Positions 53,585-63,741 of a stretch of DNA of 64,000 nt are shown here, piece after piece. The position numbers and the translations under genes are program-made. The notes beneath the pieces were generated by a model. That model was not told where the DNA came from. It did not search any database and saw nothing but the letters and a program-made list of their open reading frames with translations. Within the stretch, counting starts at the first letter, position 1, and every line of letters begins with the position of its first letter. Origin of the DNA: Colwellia sp965261045 (GTDB lineage: Bacteria > Pseudomonadota > Gammaproteobacteria > Enterobacterales > Alteromonadaceae); the NCBI GenBank assembly GCA_965261045.1, contig CBDHCJ010000001.1:186001-250000 (forward strand). Reading direction: 5' to 3'.

Positions 53585-54628
53585 CTACTCAGCAGGGGTA
53601 AATATATTGGGCAGCATGCCATTTAGTAATAACGTTAATGCGGTGGACGCACTAATTCCTTGCTTTTTGCAGCTCGACAGATAGCTACGAAGCCCAAAAA
53701 ACATTTTTGCTCCATTCTCACTTCTAAAGCACCCTGATATTTTTTGTTGAACCTTTGCCATCCTCAGATCATTTTCACCTTGATTATTGGTGAATGGCAC
53801 CGCTTCATCCGTCATGAACCTGAGCACATCACTTTCATAATTTTGCAGTCGCTCAAGTAGATTACGTGATTTAGTTCTCTTCGGCCGACCTCGTTTGCCT
53901 TTCACCTATATCGGCGGTGGACTTTCCTTTTCTCCCGCTTTTAGCATAGCTTGATAGTTAAGTAGTAGCATGCCTTGTCTTTCAGGGCTAAGTAATCCGC
54001 CGGCGTTACCAACCTCCTGATTGAGCTCCAATAAAAACACGCGCATTGTTTCAGCCCAAACTTGGCCATCCTGTTCGTAAGCACAGATTAATTCACGCAA
54101 ATGATGCGCATTACATAGCGCATGTAGGCTCTTATAACGATAATAAGGTTTCCAATGTTCGTGACACATTACGCCTTGAAATTGCGGCAATATGCCAATT
54201 TCATCCATCGCTTCAGCGCCTCGTTTTTCGTGTACTGACAAATAGGTCCAATCTAGAGAAGAGGCATTATGCAACCATTGTCTTTTCCCGTTGATATAGT
54301 TACCTGGCGGTAAAAGCGCTCTATCAACGGGCAATTTATGGGTAATATCTGGCGCAATATCAAGCGGAAGCGTTGTTCCCTTTCGCCCTTTTTGACCACC
54401 TGATTTTTTGGTACTATTGGTTTTTAAATTCTTCTTTCTGTTTGGATCTGATGAAGGCGGTTTACTGCTGTTGCTACTATTGAGCCCGAGGCGTTGACAA
54501 AGCAAGGTAACGATAAGTAGCAATAAATCCATAGCGGTGCGCATTGAAGGTGATAGCGTTTTATCAGCTTTAATTTGTGCTTGAATATTCTCGATATTCG
54601 ACTCGATATCGATGCCGCTTATTTTCAT
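53585..54628 (-). pseudogene. IS66-family transposase TnpC, decayed
   Basis: The frame runs from ATG 54628 to 53585 but is broken by a TAG at 53906-53908, with the two parts in the same frame. The N-terminal coiled segment and KPPSSDPNRKKNLK region are present, and the end has NNQGENDLRMAKVQQKISG and the typical SYLSSCKKQGIS. A large internal part is missing between ALLPPGNY and INGKRQWLHNAS, which removes the zinc finger and first catalytic Asp. It cannot transpose itself. Confidence 0.9.
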
Positions 54629-54754
54629 TGTTTAACATAGCGTAGCTAAAAACTCATACAAAATACCTATAAAAAACAAAATGACAATGATAGATCTTGA
54701 TATGCTAGTCAATAAATAGCAATATTGCATTATTGTATATCAATAGAGAAATCA

Positions 54755-54945
54755 TGATGAATAAAGCGGTGTCATTAACCAATAATCAAGGTGCTTTAGA
54801 AGTAACGATGGAGTAAAAATGTTCTTTGGGCTTCGTAGCTATCTGTCGAGCTGTAAAAAGCAAGAAATTAGTGCGTCTACCGCATTAACGTTATTACTAG
54901 ATAGCATGCTGCCCAATATACTTACCCTTGCTGAGGAGTTACTAT
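54755..54945 (+). pseudogene. IS66 transposase 3' fragment, inverted
   Basis: In opposite orientation to the copy at 53585, this piece repeats its C-terminal codons: AVSLTNNQGA, then MFFGLRSYLSSCKKQEISAST and LLLDSMLPNI. A small internal deletion separates the two blocks. Together they form an inverted pair ~1.1 kb apart that could support local inversion. Confidence 0.8.
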
Positions 54946-55105
54946 TTATTTTTGAAATAATAAAAATAGAAATCAACGCGAAAAAAACTTCCCTGACCAG
55001 CTGTATTCCCTGGTTTTAAAGATTTTTTATGTTTAGCGAGAATTGCTGGCCAATTGTAGAGTATACGACTGTGGTAAATGAGCATAAAGTAGCCATGCTC
55101 GTTTA

Positions 55106-55777
55106 TCAGTATTGTTTTATGATGTTTAGGCCAATGCCTTTGAGTAATGTATGGGTTAAAAAATCGCCAGCGGCGTCAAAGTCGTCACTATCTAGGCTAG
55201 GTTTATCCAGCACTAATTGGATCTGTGAAGAAAAATCGGCATAAGTTTGGGTTGATGCCCAAATAATAAAAAAGAGATGGTAAGGGTCTATATCATCCAT
55301 TTTACCCTGAGATATCCATTCTTTAACAAGCTTTACATCCTCCTCTAAAGCGGGTAGTAAATTATCTTTGAGATACTGCTTAATATGTGGTGCACCATTG
55401 ATTATTTCATTAGCAAATACTTTTGAGCCATTAGGCATGGTGCGTGAAATCTCTAATTTTCCACGAATGTAGTTTGATAGCATTGTCGCGGGGTCTTCAC
55501 CTTGCTGGCCAAGTAAATTTAAACTATGCAGCCACAGATGAAAAATTTTTCTTAAAACTGCTTGGTAAAGCTCCTCTTTAGAAGAGAAATAATAGAGCAT
55601 ATTTTGCTTTGATAAATCAGATTGTTCAGCAATTTCTTCAATAGTTGCCCCATTAAAGCCTTTGAGAGCAAAAGTATGCTCAGCAGCATCAAGAATTTTT
55701 TGTATAAGCGCTTTTCGAATGCGAGTTCGACGATGAGTTTTTTCTGTTGAGCTATCTTCTTGGGGCTGCTTAAACAT
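55106..55777 (-). CDS. TetR-family regulator, RutR-like
   Basis: The 223-residue protein has an N-terminal HTH (KILDAAEHTFALKGFNGATIEEIAEQSDLSKQNMLYYFSSKEELY, cut here) and a RutR-type C-terminal domain (FANEIINGAPHIKQYLKDNLLP). RutR proteins sense uracil or thymine. The following pyrimidine-catabolism genes fit. A RutR-type palindrome is found at 58968. The exact ligand is not visible. Confidence 0.82.
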   Translation of the reverse strand: MFKQPQEDSSTEKTHRRTRIRKALIQKILDAAEHTFALKGFNGATIEEIAEQSDLSKQNMLYYFSSKEELYQAVLRKIFHLWLHSLNLLGQQGEDPATMLSNYIRGKLEISRTMPNGSKVFANEIINGAPHIKQYLKDNLLPALEEDVKLVKEWISQGKMDDIDPYHLFFIIWASTQTYADFSSQIQLVLDKPSLDSDDFDAAGDFLTHTLLKGIGLNIIKQY

Positions 55778-55877
55778 ACTAATTCACTTTAATATCAATA
55801 ATAGAGTAGACAGTTAAATGTGAATCGTACTGCCTTTAACTACAGTATATTTTTATTGTTGTGAAGATAACAGGATA

Positions 55878-55961
55878 ATATTAACTATTGATGTTGCATC
55901 AGTAGTTAATATGCCAGACAAGATACTTAATTCAACCCAAGTCATTTCGAGTGACTTGGGT
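55878..55961. repeat. Two strong hairpins between regulator and dehydrogenase
   Basis: ATATTAACTA (55878-55887) pairs with TAGTTAATAT (55903-55912), the stem extended by GATG/CATC. Then ACCCAAGTCA (55935-55944) pairs with TGACTTGGGT (55952-55961). The second is likely the minus-strand terminator for the dehydrogenase gene, though without a good T-run; it may be a dispersed repeat. Confidence 0.55.
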
Positions 55962-55995
55962 ATATGCATATTCTACTGTCTTGGCTTAGAGAATT

Positions 55996-57486
55996 TTAAG
56001 AAGGAAATGAAAACTCTACTCCTTCGCGCAGAGCCGTGGAAGGCCAACGTTGAGTTATCGTTTTACGCTTAGTGTAAAAACGCATTGCATCTGGCCCATA
56101 GGCGTGTAGGTCGCCAAACAAAGAGCGTTTCCACCCACCAAAGCTATGATATGACACAGGTACAGGTAATGGAACATTGATTCCAACCATACCTACTTGA
56201 ATGTGGTCTGAAAAGTATCGCGCAGCTTCACCATCACGGGTAAAAATACAAGTACCATTGCCATACTCATGATTGTCAATTAATGTCATTGCCTCCTGCA
56301 TGGTTTTTACTCGTATTACTTGCAGTACTGGGCCAAAAATTTCTTGCTGATAGCTCTTCATTTCTGGGGTGACATTATCAATCAGCGTACCACCAACATA
56401 GAAGCCACTAGGATAACCAGGTACCTGTGGTGTTCGGCCATCAACAATAATGCTAGCACCTTGCTTTTCAGCACTATTAATAAAACCTACTACCTTTTCT
56501 TGATGCTGCTTTGTAATGACGGGCCCAAAGTCATTGCTGGCATCCGAAAATGCACCTACTTTAAGAGTGATCATTGCCTTTGTCATTTTTTCGACTAAAG
56601 CATCTCCAGCAGCCTCGCCTACAGCAACTGCGACTGATAGCGCCATACAACGTTCTCCGGATGAACCAAAAGCTGCACCAAGTAATTGATTAACAGCATT
56701 GTCCATATCAGCATCAGGCATAACTATTGCGTGATTTTTTGCGCCACCTAAGGCTTGACATCGTTTACCATTTTGGTTGGCTTTTACATATATAGCCTCG
56801 GCGATAGGTGTTGAACCGACAAAGCTAACAGCTTTAACTGTAGGGGATTCCAATAGACAATCGACTGCCTCTTTATCGCCATTTACTACATTGAGCACTC
56901 CTGGTGGTAACCCTGCTTCATGTAATAATTGTGCGATTAACATAACTGAGCTTGGGTTGCGCTCTGAAGGTTTTAATACAAATGTATTCCCACATACAAT
57001 TGCCATAGGGTACATCCATAACGGCACCATTGCAGGAAAGTTAAAAGGAGTTATACCAGCAACAACACCAAGTGGTTGAAACTCGCTCCATGAATCAATA
57101 TTAGGACCAACATTACATGAATGTTCGCCTTTTAATATTTGCGGAGCGCCACAGGCATATTCGACATTTTCTATTCCACGTTGTAGCTCACCCATAGCAT
57201 CATGACTAATTTTTCCATGCTCAAGTCCTACTAGTTTACAAATATCATCGGCGCGTTTTTCTAATAATTGTTTAAACCGAAACATCACTTTAGCGCGTTT
57301 TGCTGGTGGAGTTTTGCGCCAAGCTGGAAAGGCTGCTTGTGCACAAGCTATCGCTTGTTCAACAGTATCGTGGCTGGCCAGCGCAACTTGTGTGCTAATT
57401 TCACCAGTTGATGGGTTATATACGGGTTGTTGGCGTTTACTGTCGATGATTACTTCACCATTAATTAAATGTCCTACTATATTCAC
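55996..57486 (-). CDS. mmsA: CoA-acylating methylmalonate/malonate-semialdehyde dehydrogenase
   Basis: The 496-residue aldehyde dehydrogenase has the catalytic Cys in SSGERCMALSV and the MmsA-like start GHLINGEVIIDSKRQQPVYNP. It oxidises (methyl)malonate semialdehyde to a CoA ester. In this cluster, with an omega-aminotransferase and dihydropyrimidinase, the natural substrate is likely malonate semialdehyde from beta-alanine (uracil) and methylmalonate semialdehyde from beta-aminoisobutyrate (thymine). Confidence 0.93.
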   Translation of the reverse strand: MNIVGHLINGEVIIDSKRQQPVYNPSTGEISTQVALASHDTVEQAIACAQAAFPAWRKTPPAKRAKVMFRFKQLLEKRADDICKLVGLEHGKISHDAMGELQRGIENVEYACGAPQILKGEHSCNVGPNIDSWSEFQPLGVVAGITPFNFPAMVPLWMYPMAIVCGNTFVLKPSERNPSSVMLIAQLLHEAGLPPGVLNVVNGDKEAVDCLLESPTVKAVSFVGSTPIAEAIYVKANQNGKRCQALGGAKNHAIVMPDADMDNAVNQLLGAAFGSSGERCMALSVAVAVGEAAGDALVEKMTKAMITLKVGAFSDASNDFGPVITKQHQEKVVGFINSAEKQGASIIVDGRTPQVPGYPSGFYVGGTLIDNVTPEMKSYQQEIFGPVLQVIRVKTMQEAMTLIDNHEYGNGTCIFTRDGEAARYFSDHIQVGMVGINVPLPVPVSYHSFGGWKRSLFGDLHAYGPDAMRFYTKRKTITQRWPSTALREGVEFSFPS

Positions 57487-57538
57487 AAGCTTCTCCTGTA
57501 CACCACTATTCTATCTTGGTGTCATTGATTTATTAAAA

Positions 57539-58888
57539 TTAATTGAGTTCTAAAATTGATTCGCCTACAGCATTAATTACATTGTCTATTTCGTGAGGTT
57601 GGCTAATAAAAGGAAGCCCCAATTGAATGGTGTCTCCACCATAACGAACATAAAATCCTTTATCCCAGCATTTCATTGCGATTTGATAAGGCCGAAGAGC
57701 AGGTTCACCTAGGGCTGATTCAATGGTTAATGCACCAGCAAGACCATAGTTACGAATATCACTGATATATTGAGTACCATGTAATGAATGTAATTTATCT
57801 TCAAATATAGGGCTCAGTTCACGAACTCGTGTAACTAATTGGTCATTTTTCAGAATGTCTAGTGAAGCCAAAGCAGCGGCACAAGCTACTGGGTGGCCTG
57901 AGTATGTATAACCGTGAGGCAATTCCATCATATAGTCTGGCCCTCCATTATCCATAAACGCTTGATAGATATCGTCGTTCACAATAACTGCGCCCATTGG
58001 GACAGCGCCGTTTGTAAGTTGCTTGGCAACATTTAAAATATCTGGCGTTACGCCAAACTCTTCGGCACCAGTGTTAGAACCCATACGTCCAAAGCCAGTA
58101 ATTACTTCATCAAAAATAAGTAATATTTCATGTTGATCGCAAATTTCACGTAGCCGTTTTAAATACCCAACTGGCGGTGGAAGGACTCCTGCAGACCCTG
58201 CAAGCGGTTCAACAATAACAGCGGCAATATTTGATGCGTCATGTAGGGCAATAAGTTCAAGCAAGTCATCGGCTCGATGCGCGCCACTTTGTGGCATGCC
58301 TCGAGTGAAAATATTTTCTACCAACATCGTATGAGGTAAGTGATCAGCATCTACTCCTTGACCATAGATGGTGCGATTTGCGCCTATGCCTCCAACACTA
58401 AAACCACCAAAATTAACACCGTGATAGCCTTTACTACGACCAATCAATTTCGTTTTAGTCCCTTTGCCTTTCTTACGCCAATACGCCCGAGCTATCTTTA
58501 AGGATGTATCGGCACTCTCTGAGCCAGAGCCAGTGAAAAATACATGGTCAAGGCTGGGAGGAGTGAGCTCTTTAATTCGATTAGCCAGTTCAAATGCACC
58601 GCTATGTCCATATTGAAATGCAGGTGCATAATCGAGTTTGTTGAGCTGTTTGTAAACAGCCTCAGCGATTTCTGGACGGTTGTGACCCGCCCCGCAGGTC
58701 CATAAGCCCGAGAGACCATCAAATATTTTTCTACCATCGGCAGCTGTGTAATAAGCTCCTTTGGCACTGGCAATGATGCGCGGATTTTCTTTGAATTGGC
58801 GGTTAGCAGTATAGGGCATCCAATAAGCTTCTAGCTCTGCACGGCTTAAGTCTAACGAGGGACAATCTTTAGTAAATGACATAAGCAT
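57539..58888 (-). CDS. Omega-amino acid:pyruvate aminotransferase (class III)
   Basis: Class III PLP aminotransferase of 449 residues: WMPYTANRQFKENPRI at the start, GSGSESADTSLKIARAYW, LIFDEVITGFGR, and the PLP Lys in LNVAKQLTNGAVPMGAV. It resembles beta-alanine:pyruvate transaminases. It starts 52 bases upstream of mmsA and would make malonate semialdehyde for it. Confidence 0.92.
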   Translation of the reverse strand: MLMSFTKDCPSLDLSRAELEAYWMPYTANRQFKENPRIIASAKGAYYTAADGRKIFDGLSGLWTCGAGHNRPEIAEAVYKQLNKLDYAPAFQYGHSGAFELANRIKELTPPSLDHVFFTGSGSESADTSLKIARAYWRKKGKGTKTKLIGRSKGYHGVNFGGFSVGGIGANRTIYGQGVDADHLPHTMLVENIFTRGMPQSGAHRADDLLELIALHDASNIAAVIVEPLAGSAGVLPPPVGYLKRLREICDQHEILLIFDEVITGFGRMGSNTGAEEFGVTPDILNVAKQLTNGAVPMGAVIVNDDIYQAFMDNGGPDYMMELPHGYTYSGHPVACAAALASLDILKNDQLVTRVRELSPIFEDKLHSLHGTQYISDIRNYGLAGALTIESALGEPALRPYQIAMKCWDKGFYVRYGGDTIQLGLPFISQPHEIDNVINAVGESILELN

Positions 58889-58967
58889 GTTCTCCTTAAA
58901 AAATTACTGGTCAATATGGATTGTAGGTATTAAAGACCAATTTAATTGAATACTGAGTTTACAATTT

Positions 58968-58983
58968 TTGACCAAATGATTAA
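58968..58983. promoter_or_regulatory. RutR-type operator candidate
   Basis: TTGACCAAATGATTAA fits the RutR palindrome TTGACCA-nn-TGGTCAA at 12 of 14 defined positions. It lies between the divergent aminotransferase and LysR genes. A related TTGACAAATGAT is at 60196, before the transporter. Confidence 0.5.
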
Positions 58984-59094
58984 ATTCATTTATGCTTGCT
59001 TTTAAGTTAGCAGATGCTTACCTAAGTTTAATGGCACGGTAACTGGGTTGATTTTAAAGTCTTATGTGATTTTTTTGGTGGGAGGAAAATAAAA

Positions 59095-60015
59095 ATGAAA
59101 ACAAAGTCTCCTGTATTGGCTGGTCAATTGGCCGATGCCGATATTCGAACGTTACGTGTTTTTAATACCGTGGTGGAGTGTTCTGGCTTTACATTAGCGG
59201 CAGTAGAGCTAAATGTGACGCGTTCGGCAGTGAGTTTAGCAATGGCCGATTTAGAGCAACGATTATCCCTTCGGTTATGTGAACGTGGACGAGGTGGTTT
59301 TGCCATGACTACTGAAGGACGTGAAGTTTATCGTCAAACCCAGAAATTATTAGCGGCACTAGATGAATTTCGTAGTGGCATCAATTCGATTCACTTTCAT
59401 CTCAAGGGTGAGCTTAATATCGGAATAACAGATAGTCTGGTAACTATGCCAAAAATGCGTATATCTAATGCGCTCGCTCAACTAAATAGACTAGGGCCTG
59501 ACGTACAGATTAATATACAAATGATTCCTCCCAAAGAAATTGAAAATGGCGTGCTTGATGGGCATTTACACACAGGAATTATTCCAGTATTGAAAACTAT
59601 TAAAGGCCTTAAGTATAGTGCTTTGTATGATGAAAAATCGTCTTTATATTGCAGTAAAGATCATCATTTGTTTGCTGTCAACGACAATAATATTTCGAAT
59701 GTCCGCTTAAAAGACTTGAATGTGGTTGTTCCTGCTTACGAGCAAACCGAAGAAATTAGCGCCTTACATCAAAAGCTCAATCCTTTAGCAACTTCAACCG
59801 ATCGCGAAGGAGTCGCATTTTTAATATTAACAGGTCGTTATCTTGGATATTTGCCAGATCACTATGCTAAACGTTGGGTTAATGAAGGGAAGATGCGCGC
59901 GATATTGCCACAAACAATGACCTACCAAACTCATTTTGCAATCATTACCAAAAAAGGGATCGTCCCAAATCCAGTATTAGAAAATTATCTTGAGCAACTT
60001 AAAGGCAATCCTTAA
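59095..60015 (+). CDS. LysR-family regulator
   Basis: The N-terminal HTH is clear (TLRVFNTVVECSGFTLAAVELNVTRSAVSLAMADLEQRL, cut here), followed by a substrate-binding domain. It is divergent from the aminotransferase-mmsA pair and probably controls it. The sensed metabolite is unknown. ATG behind GGGAGG. Confidence 0.9.
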   Translation: MKTKSPVLAGQLADADIRTLRVFNTVVECSGFTLAAVELNVTRSAVSLAMADLEQRLSLRLCERGRGGFAMTTEGREVYRQTQKLLAALDEFRSGINSIHFHLKGELNIGITDSLVTMPKMRISNALAQLNRLGPDVQINIQMIPPKEIENGVLDGHLHTGIIPVLKTIKGLKYSALYDEKSSLYCSKDHHLFAVNDNNISNVRLKDLNVVVPAYEQTEEISALHQKLNPLATSTDREGVAFLILTGRYLGYLPDHYAKRWVNEGKMRAILPQTMTYQTHFAIITKKGIVPNPVLENYLEQLKGNP

Positions 60016-60596
60016 GAATTATCAACGCGCATATAAAAAAATATAAGCGAATTATTTAACGATATTTTAGAACAATTCGATCCTTATCAAAGTACAGACA
60101 AGCCTACCTTTAACCTATTTATCACTTGCATCGATTGATGTTTAAATATTAATTGTACAAATGGTAAAAAATTATACCAATTGGAAAAATAAATATTGAC
60201 AAATGATATTAGTCTGTCTAATACTTAACCAAACAATAACAGTTAAATTATGAGTAACATACTTAAATGTTGTTGTTTTAAAGGTGTTTATCATGTTTTT
60301 TGATCAATAATTGTAGTGGTGTTGATGCAACTGATTACTGTTTAGCGAGGTATCCCTGTTTTGTTAATACAGGAAACTTAGCAGCATTTTTAGTCTTGCT
60401 CGACAATGATTTTGTGCCAGATGATGGTTTTTTGTGCTCTTGATGAATTTAATTTAGGTACAAATACTGAAGATTAATCCACAAATTATTTTTAGTGTTT
60501 TAGCTAATAAATAGGTTATGAACTTGCTAGATAAGTTATCAATAAAATAATAATAACTCCAAGCTCTTTGAGTTTTGGTGAAAATGAGGAACGACA
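60016..60596 (+). promoter_or_regulatory. Long upstream region of transporter gene
   Basis: 580 bases without a gene. It holds a small palindrome TGGTA-n8-TACCA at 60162-60179 and TTGACAAATGATATTA at 60196-60211, similar to the RutR-type site at 58968. It is the likely control region of the transporter-dihydropyrimidinase operon. Confidence 0.45.
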
Positions 60597-62102
60597 ATGA
60601 ATACCATAAATAAGCAAAACTCGCACGCTATACAAGCTGGTGAATTTTATGAGTTAGATCCTGAAGCAGACGTTAAAAACAGTGCCCATTACAATGAAGA
60701 TATTGCCCCTACAAAAATAAAAGATCGAAGTTGGAACACATGGAATGTAGCGGCTCTTTGGGTCGGTATGGCTATTTGTGTTCCTACCTATACTTTAGGC
60801 GGAGTATTAAGCGCTTACTTCGGACTCAGTGTAAGTGAAGCCTTAATCACGATTTTAATCGCTAATATAGTAGTATTAATTCCGCTGACACTGAATGCTT
60901 TTCCTGGTACTAAATATGGCATTCCTTTCCCCGTTCTATTGCGTTCATCATTTGGTGTTAGTGGCTCTAATATACCTTGTTTAATCAGAGCATTAGTAGC
61001 CTGCGGGTGGTTTGGCATACAAACTTTATTTGGTGGTATTGCTATCCATATTTTACTTTCTAATATATCTGAAACCTGGGCAGGGTTGGGAGGTGTTGGT
61101 GAAGTGATTGGCTTTTTCATTTTCTTAGTGATGAATTTGTCAATAGTAATTAAAGGATCCGAGTCAATTAAGATGCTTGAAACTATGGCTGCCCCACTCT
61201 TGCTTGCTGTAAGTATTGGCTTGATGATGTGGGCTTATCCTCAAATATCTGTTACTGAGTTGTTAGCAACACCAGCGAATCGTCCTGCTGATGCATCATT
61301 TTGGCAGTACTTCTTGGGTGGATTAACGGCGATGGTAGGATTTTGGGCTACATTGTCACTTAATATTCCTGACTTTAGTCGTTATGTAAAATCTCAAAAG
61401 TCACAAATTACGGGACAAATTATTGGGTTGCCATTAACGATGTTCTTATTTGCTTCATTAGGGGTAGTACTAACGGCAGCATCGACCACGCTAGTAGGCG
61501 AAACAATATCAGATCCAATTAATCTTATTGGTAAAATTGATAGTCCTATCTGGGTAGTTGTTGCGATGGTGATGATAATTATCGCAACTTTATCTACTAA
61601 TACTGCAGCGAATATTGTGTCACCTACGAATGATTTTCAAAATGTAGCACCCAAGAAAATTAATCAAACTCGAGGTGTGTTAATTACAGGCCTGTTAGGT
61701 GTAATACTGATGTCTTGGGAATTGATTAAAAAGTTAGGTTGGATTGAATCAGATGTCAGTGTTGAAGCGATGTATACCAACTGGTTACTAGGTTATTCAA
61801 GTCTACTAGGTCCTATTGCGGGGATCATGATCGTAGATTATTTTATTATTAAAAAACAGAAGCTTGATTTGCCTGAATTATATAAAACGAACGGAATTTA
61901 CGGCGGCTTTAATAGTGCAGGGCTTATTGCCTTCGCTATACCTGTAGCGTTAACTCTTATTGCATTAACTACTGGGTTTTTGTCTTGGTTTTATCAGTAT
62001 GGTTGGTTTACAGGATCTGTTTTAGGTGGTTTGGTTTACTTTATTGTCGCATCTAAAGACAAAGAAGCTGTAAATAATCAGAAAACAGTAGAACAGTCTT
62101 AA
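60597..62102 (+). CDS. NCS1-family nucleobase:cation symporter
   Basis: The 501-residue protein has ~12 membrane helices and the family pattern: RSWNTWNVAALWVGMAICVPTYTLGG near the start, KYGIPFPVLLRSSFGVSGSNIP, and NTAANIVSPTNDFQNVAPKKI. Members import uracil, allantoin, hydantoin or cytosine. Just before dihydropyrimidinase, import of a pyrimidine base or dihydropyrimidine is the best guess. Confidence 0.9.
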   Translation: MNTINKQNSHAIQAGEFYELDPEADVKNSAHYNEDIAPTKIKDRSWNTWNVAALWVGMAICVPTYTLGGVLSAYFGLSVSEALITILIANIVVLIPLTLNAFPGTKYGIPFPVLLRSSFGVSGSNIPCLIRALVACGWFGIQTLFGGIAIHILLSNISETWAGLGGVGEVIGFFIFLVMNLSIVIKGSESIKMLETMAAPLLLAVSIGLMMWAYPQISVTELLATPANRPADASFWQYFLGGLTAMVGFWATLSLNIPDFSRYVKSQKSQITGQIIGLPLTMFLFASLGVVLTAASTTLVGETISDPINLIGKIDSPIWVVVAMVMIIIATLSTNTAANIVSPTNDFQNVAPKKINQTRGVLITGLLGVILMSWELIKKLGWIESDVSVEAMYTNWLLGYSSLLGPIAGIMIVDYFIIKKQKLDLPELYKTNGIYGGFNSAGLIAFAIPVALTLIALTTGFLSWFYQYGWFTGSVLGGLVYFIVASKDKEAVNNQKTVEQS

Positions 62103-62133
62103 TACATTTAAAAAGAGCTAGAAGGATATATTT

Positions 62134-63576
62134 ATGTCAGTAATTATAAGCGGTGGTACAGTAGTCACTGCTGACACAAGTTACAAAGCCGATGTTTACT
62201 GCCAAGATGGTAAAATTTTGGCAATAGGCGATAATCTAGATGTTCCATTAGACGCTGAGAAAATTGATGCCACTGATAAATATATAATGCCCGGCGGTAT
62301 CGACCCGCATACTCATATGCAATTACCATTTATGGGGACTGTGGCTAGCGAAGATTTTTATAGCGGCACTGCTGCTGGTTTAGCGGGTGGTACAACGACA
62401 ATCATTGATTTTGTCATACCTGCTCCTCAGCAATCTTTACTTGAAGCATATGAGCAGTGGATGGGGTGGGCAGAAAAGTCGGCAGGAGATTACTCGTTTC
62501 ACGTTGCAATCACCTGGTGGGACGATTCCGTTTATGAGGATATGGGCACTTTAGTACGTGAGCATGGTGTTAATAGCTTTAAACACTTTATGGCTTATAA
62601 AAACGCGATCATGGCAGATGATGAAACTTTGGTAAAAAGCTTTCGTCGCTCGATGGATTTAGGAGCCATACCAACCGTACATGCAGAGAATGGTGAATTA
62701 GTCTTTCAGCTGCAGCAAGAAATGTTAAACCAAGGGATCACAGGTCCAGAAGGGCATCCTCTTTCTCGGCCTCCTGCGGTTGAAGGGGAAGCGGCGAATA
62801 GGGCTATACGAATTGCTGAGGTGCTGAATGTTCCAATCTATATTGTTCACGTTTCATGTAAAGATTCAATGGATGCGATTACTAAGGCTCGTAACGAAGG
62901 GCAACGTGTTTATGGTGAATGCCTCGCGGGTCACCTTGTTGTAGATGATAGTGTTTATCGCAGCGAAGATGCCGAGTTTGCTGCGGCACATGTGATGAGC
63001 CCACCATTTCGGTCTAAAGAACACCAGACAGCACTATGGCAAGGGTTACAAAGCGGTAACTTGCAAACGACAGCCACAGATCACTGCTGTTTTTGTGCCG
63101 AACAAAAGGCGGTGGGTAAAGATGATTTTACCAAGATTCCCAATGGTACCGCAGGCATTGAAGATCGCTTAGCTGTTATTTGGGATAGTGGTGTCAATAC
63201 AGGTAAATTAACCATTAACGAATTTGTCGCTACCACCTCCACTAATGCGGCAAAGATCTTTAATATGTATCCACAAAAAGGCTCGATAACTGTCGGTGCC
63301 GATGCAGATCTTGTGGTATGGGATCCGAAAGGTACTCGTACAATTTCAGCTAAGACCCATCATCAAAATATTGATTTTAATATTTTTGAAGGCCGCACAG
63401 TAACTGGGATTCCTAGCTGTACATTGAGCCGCGGTAAAATTGTATGGGCTAACGGTGTTTTGGATGCTGTAAGAGGTGCTGGACAATACGTCAAACGTCC
63501 TGCCTTTAATCCAATGTTTAACGCACTGAAACGACAAAGTGAAGTCAATAAACCAACTGCTGTAAAACGCGACTAG
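62134..63576 (+). CDS. hydA: Dihydropyrimidinase
   Basis: The enzyme opens the ring of dihydrouracil to N-carbamoyl-beta-alanine. Its 480 residues show the metal site GGIDPHTHMQLPF, the carboxylated Lys in NSFKHFMAYKNA, two metal His in VHAENGE and IYIVHVSC, and Asp in TATDHCCF. AGAAGGAT precedes the ATG. It is co-transcribed with the transporter. Confidence 0.94.
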   Translation: MSVIISGGTVVTADTSYKADVYCQDGKILAIGDNLDVPLDAEKIDATDKYIMPGGIDPHTHMQLPFMGTVASEDFYSGTAAGLAGGTTTIIDFVIPAPQQSLLEAYEQWMGWAEKSAGDYSFHVAITWWDDSVYEDMGTLVREHGVNSFKHFMAYKNAIMADDETLVKSFRRSMDLGAIPTVHAENGELVFQLQQEMLNQGITGPEGHPLSRPPAVEGEAANRAIRIAEVLNVPIYIVHVSCKDSMDAITKARNEGQRVYGECLAGHLVVDDSVYRSEDAEFAAAHVMSPPFRSKEHQTALWQGLQSGNLQTTATDHCCFCAEQKAVGKDDFTKIPNGTAGIEDRLAVIWDSGVNTGKLTINEFVATTSTNAAKIFNMYPQKGSITVGADADLVVWDPKGTRTISAKTHHQNIDFNIFEGRTVTGIPSCTLSRGKIVWANGVLDAVRGAGQYVKRPAFNPMFNALKRQSEVNKPTAVKRD

Positions 63577-63589
63577 CTAGTCGTTTTAC
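63562..63589 (+). terminator. Hairpin over the dihydropyrimidinase stop
   Basis: GTAAAAC (63562-63568) pairs with GTTTTAC (63583-63589), with GACTAG/CTAGTC inside the stem. It overlaps the stop codon. It may end or attenuate the transcript before the next gene. Confidence 0.5.
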
Positions 63590-63741
63590 ATCCACCAATT
63601 TAGATGTGAGGTATATCTGCCTTGCACCTAATATATTGAAATATTTTATAATGCTTTTAATGGCAGGAAGTTATGTGTCTGAAAATTGTATTTGCGAATG
63701 TTTCCACACAACAATAATTAATAAGAAAGAAAGGAAATAAT

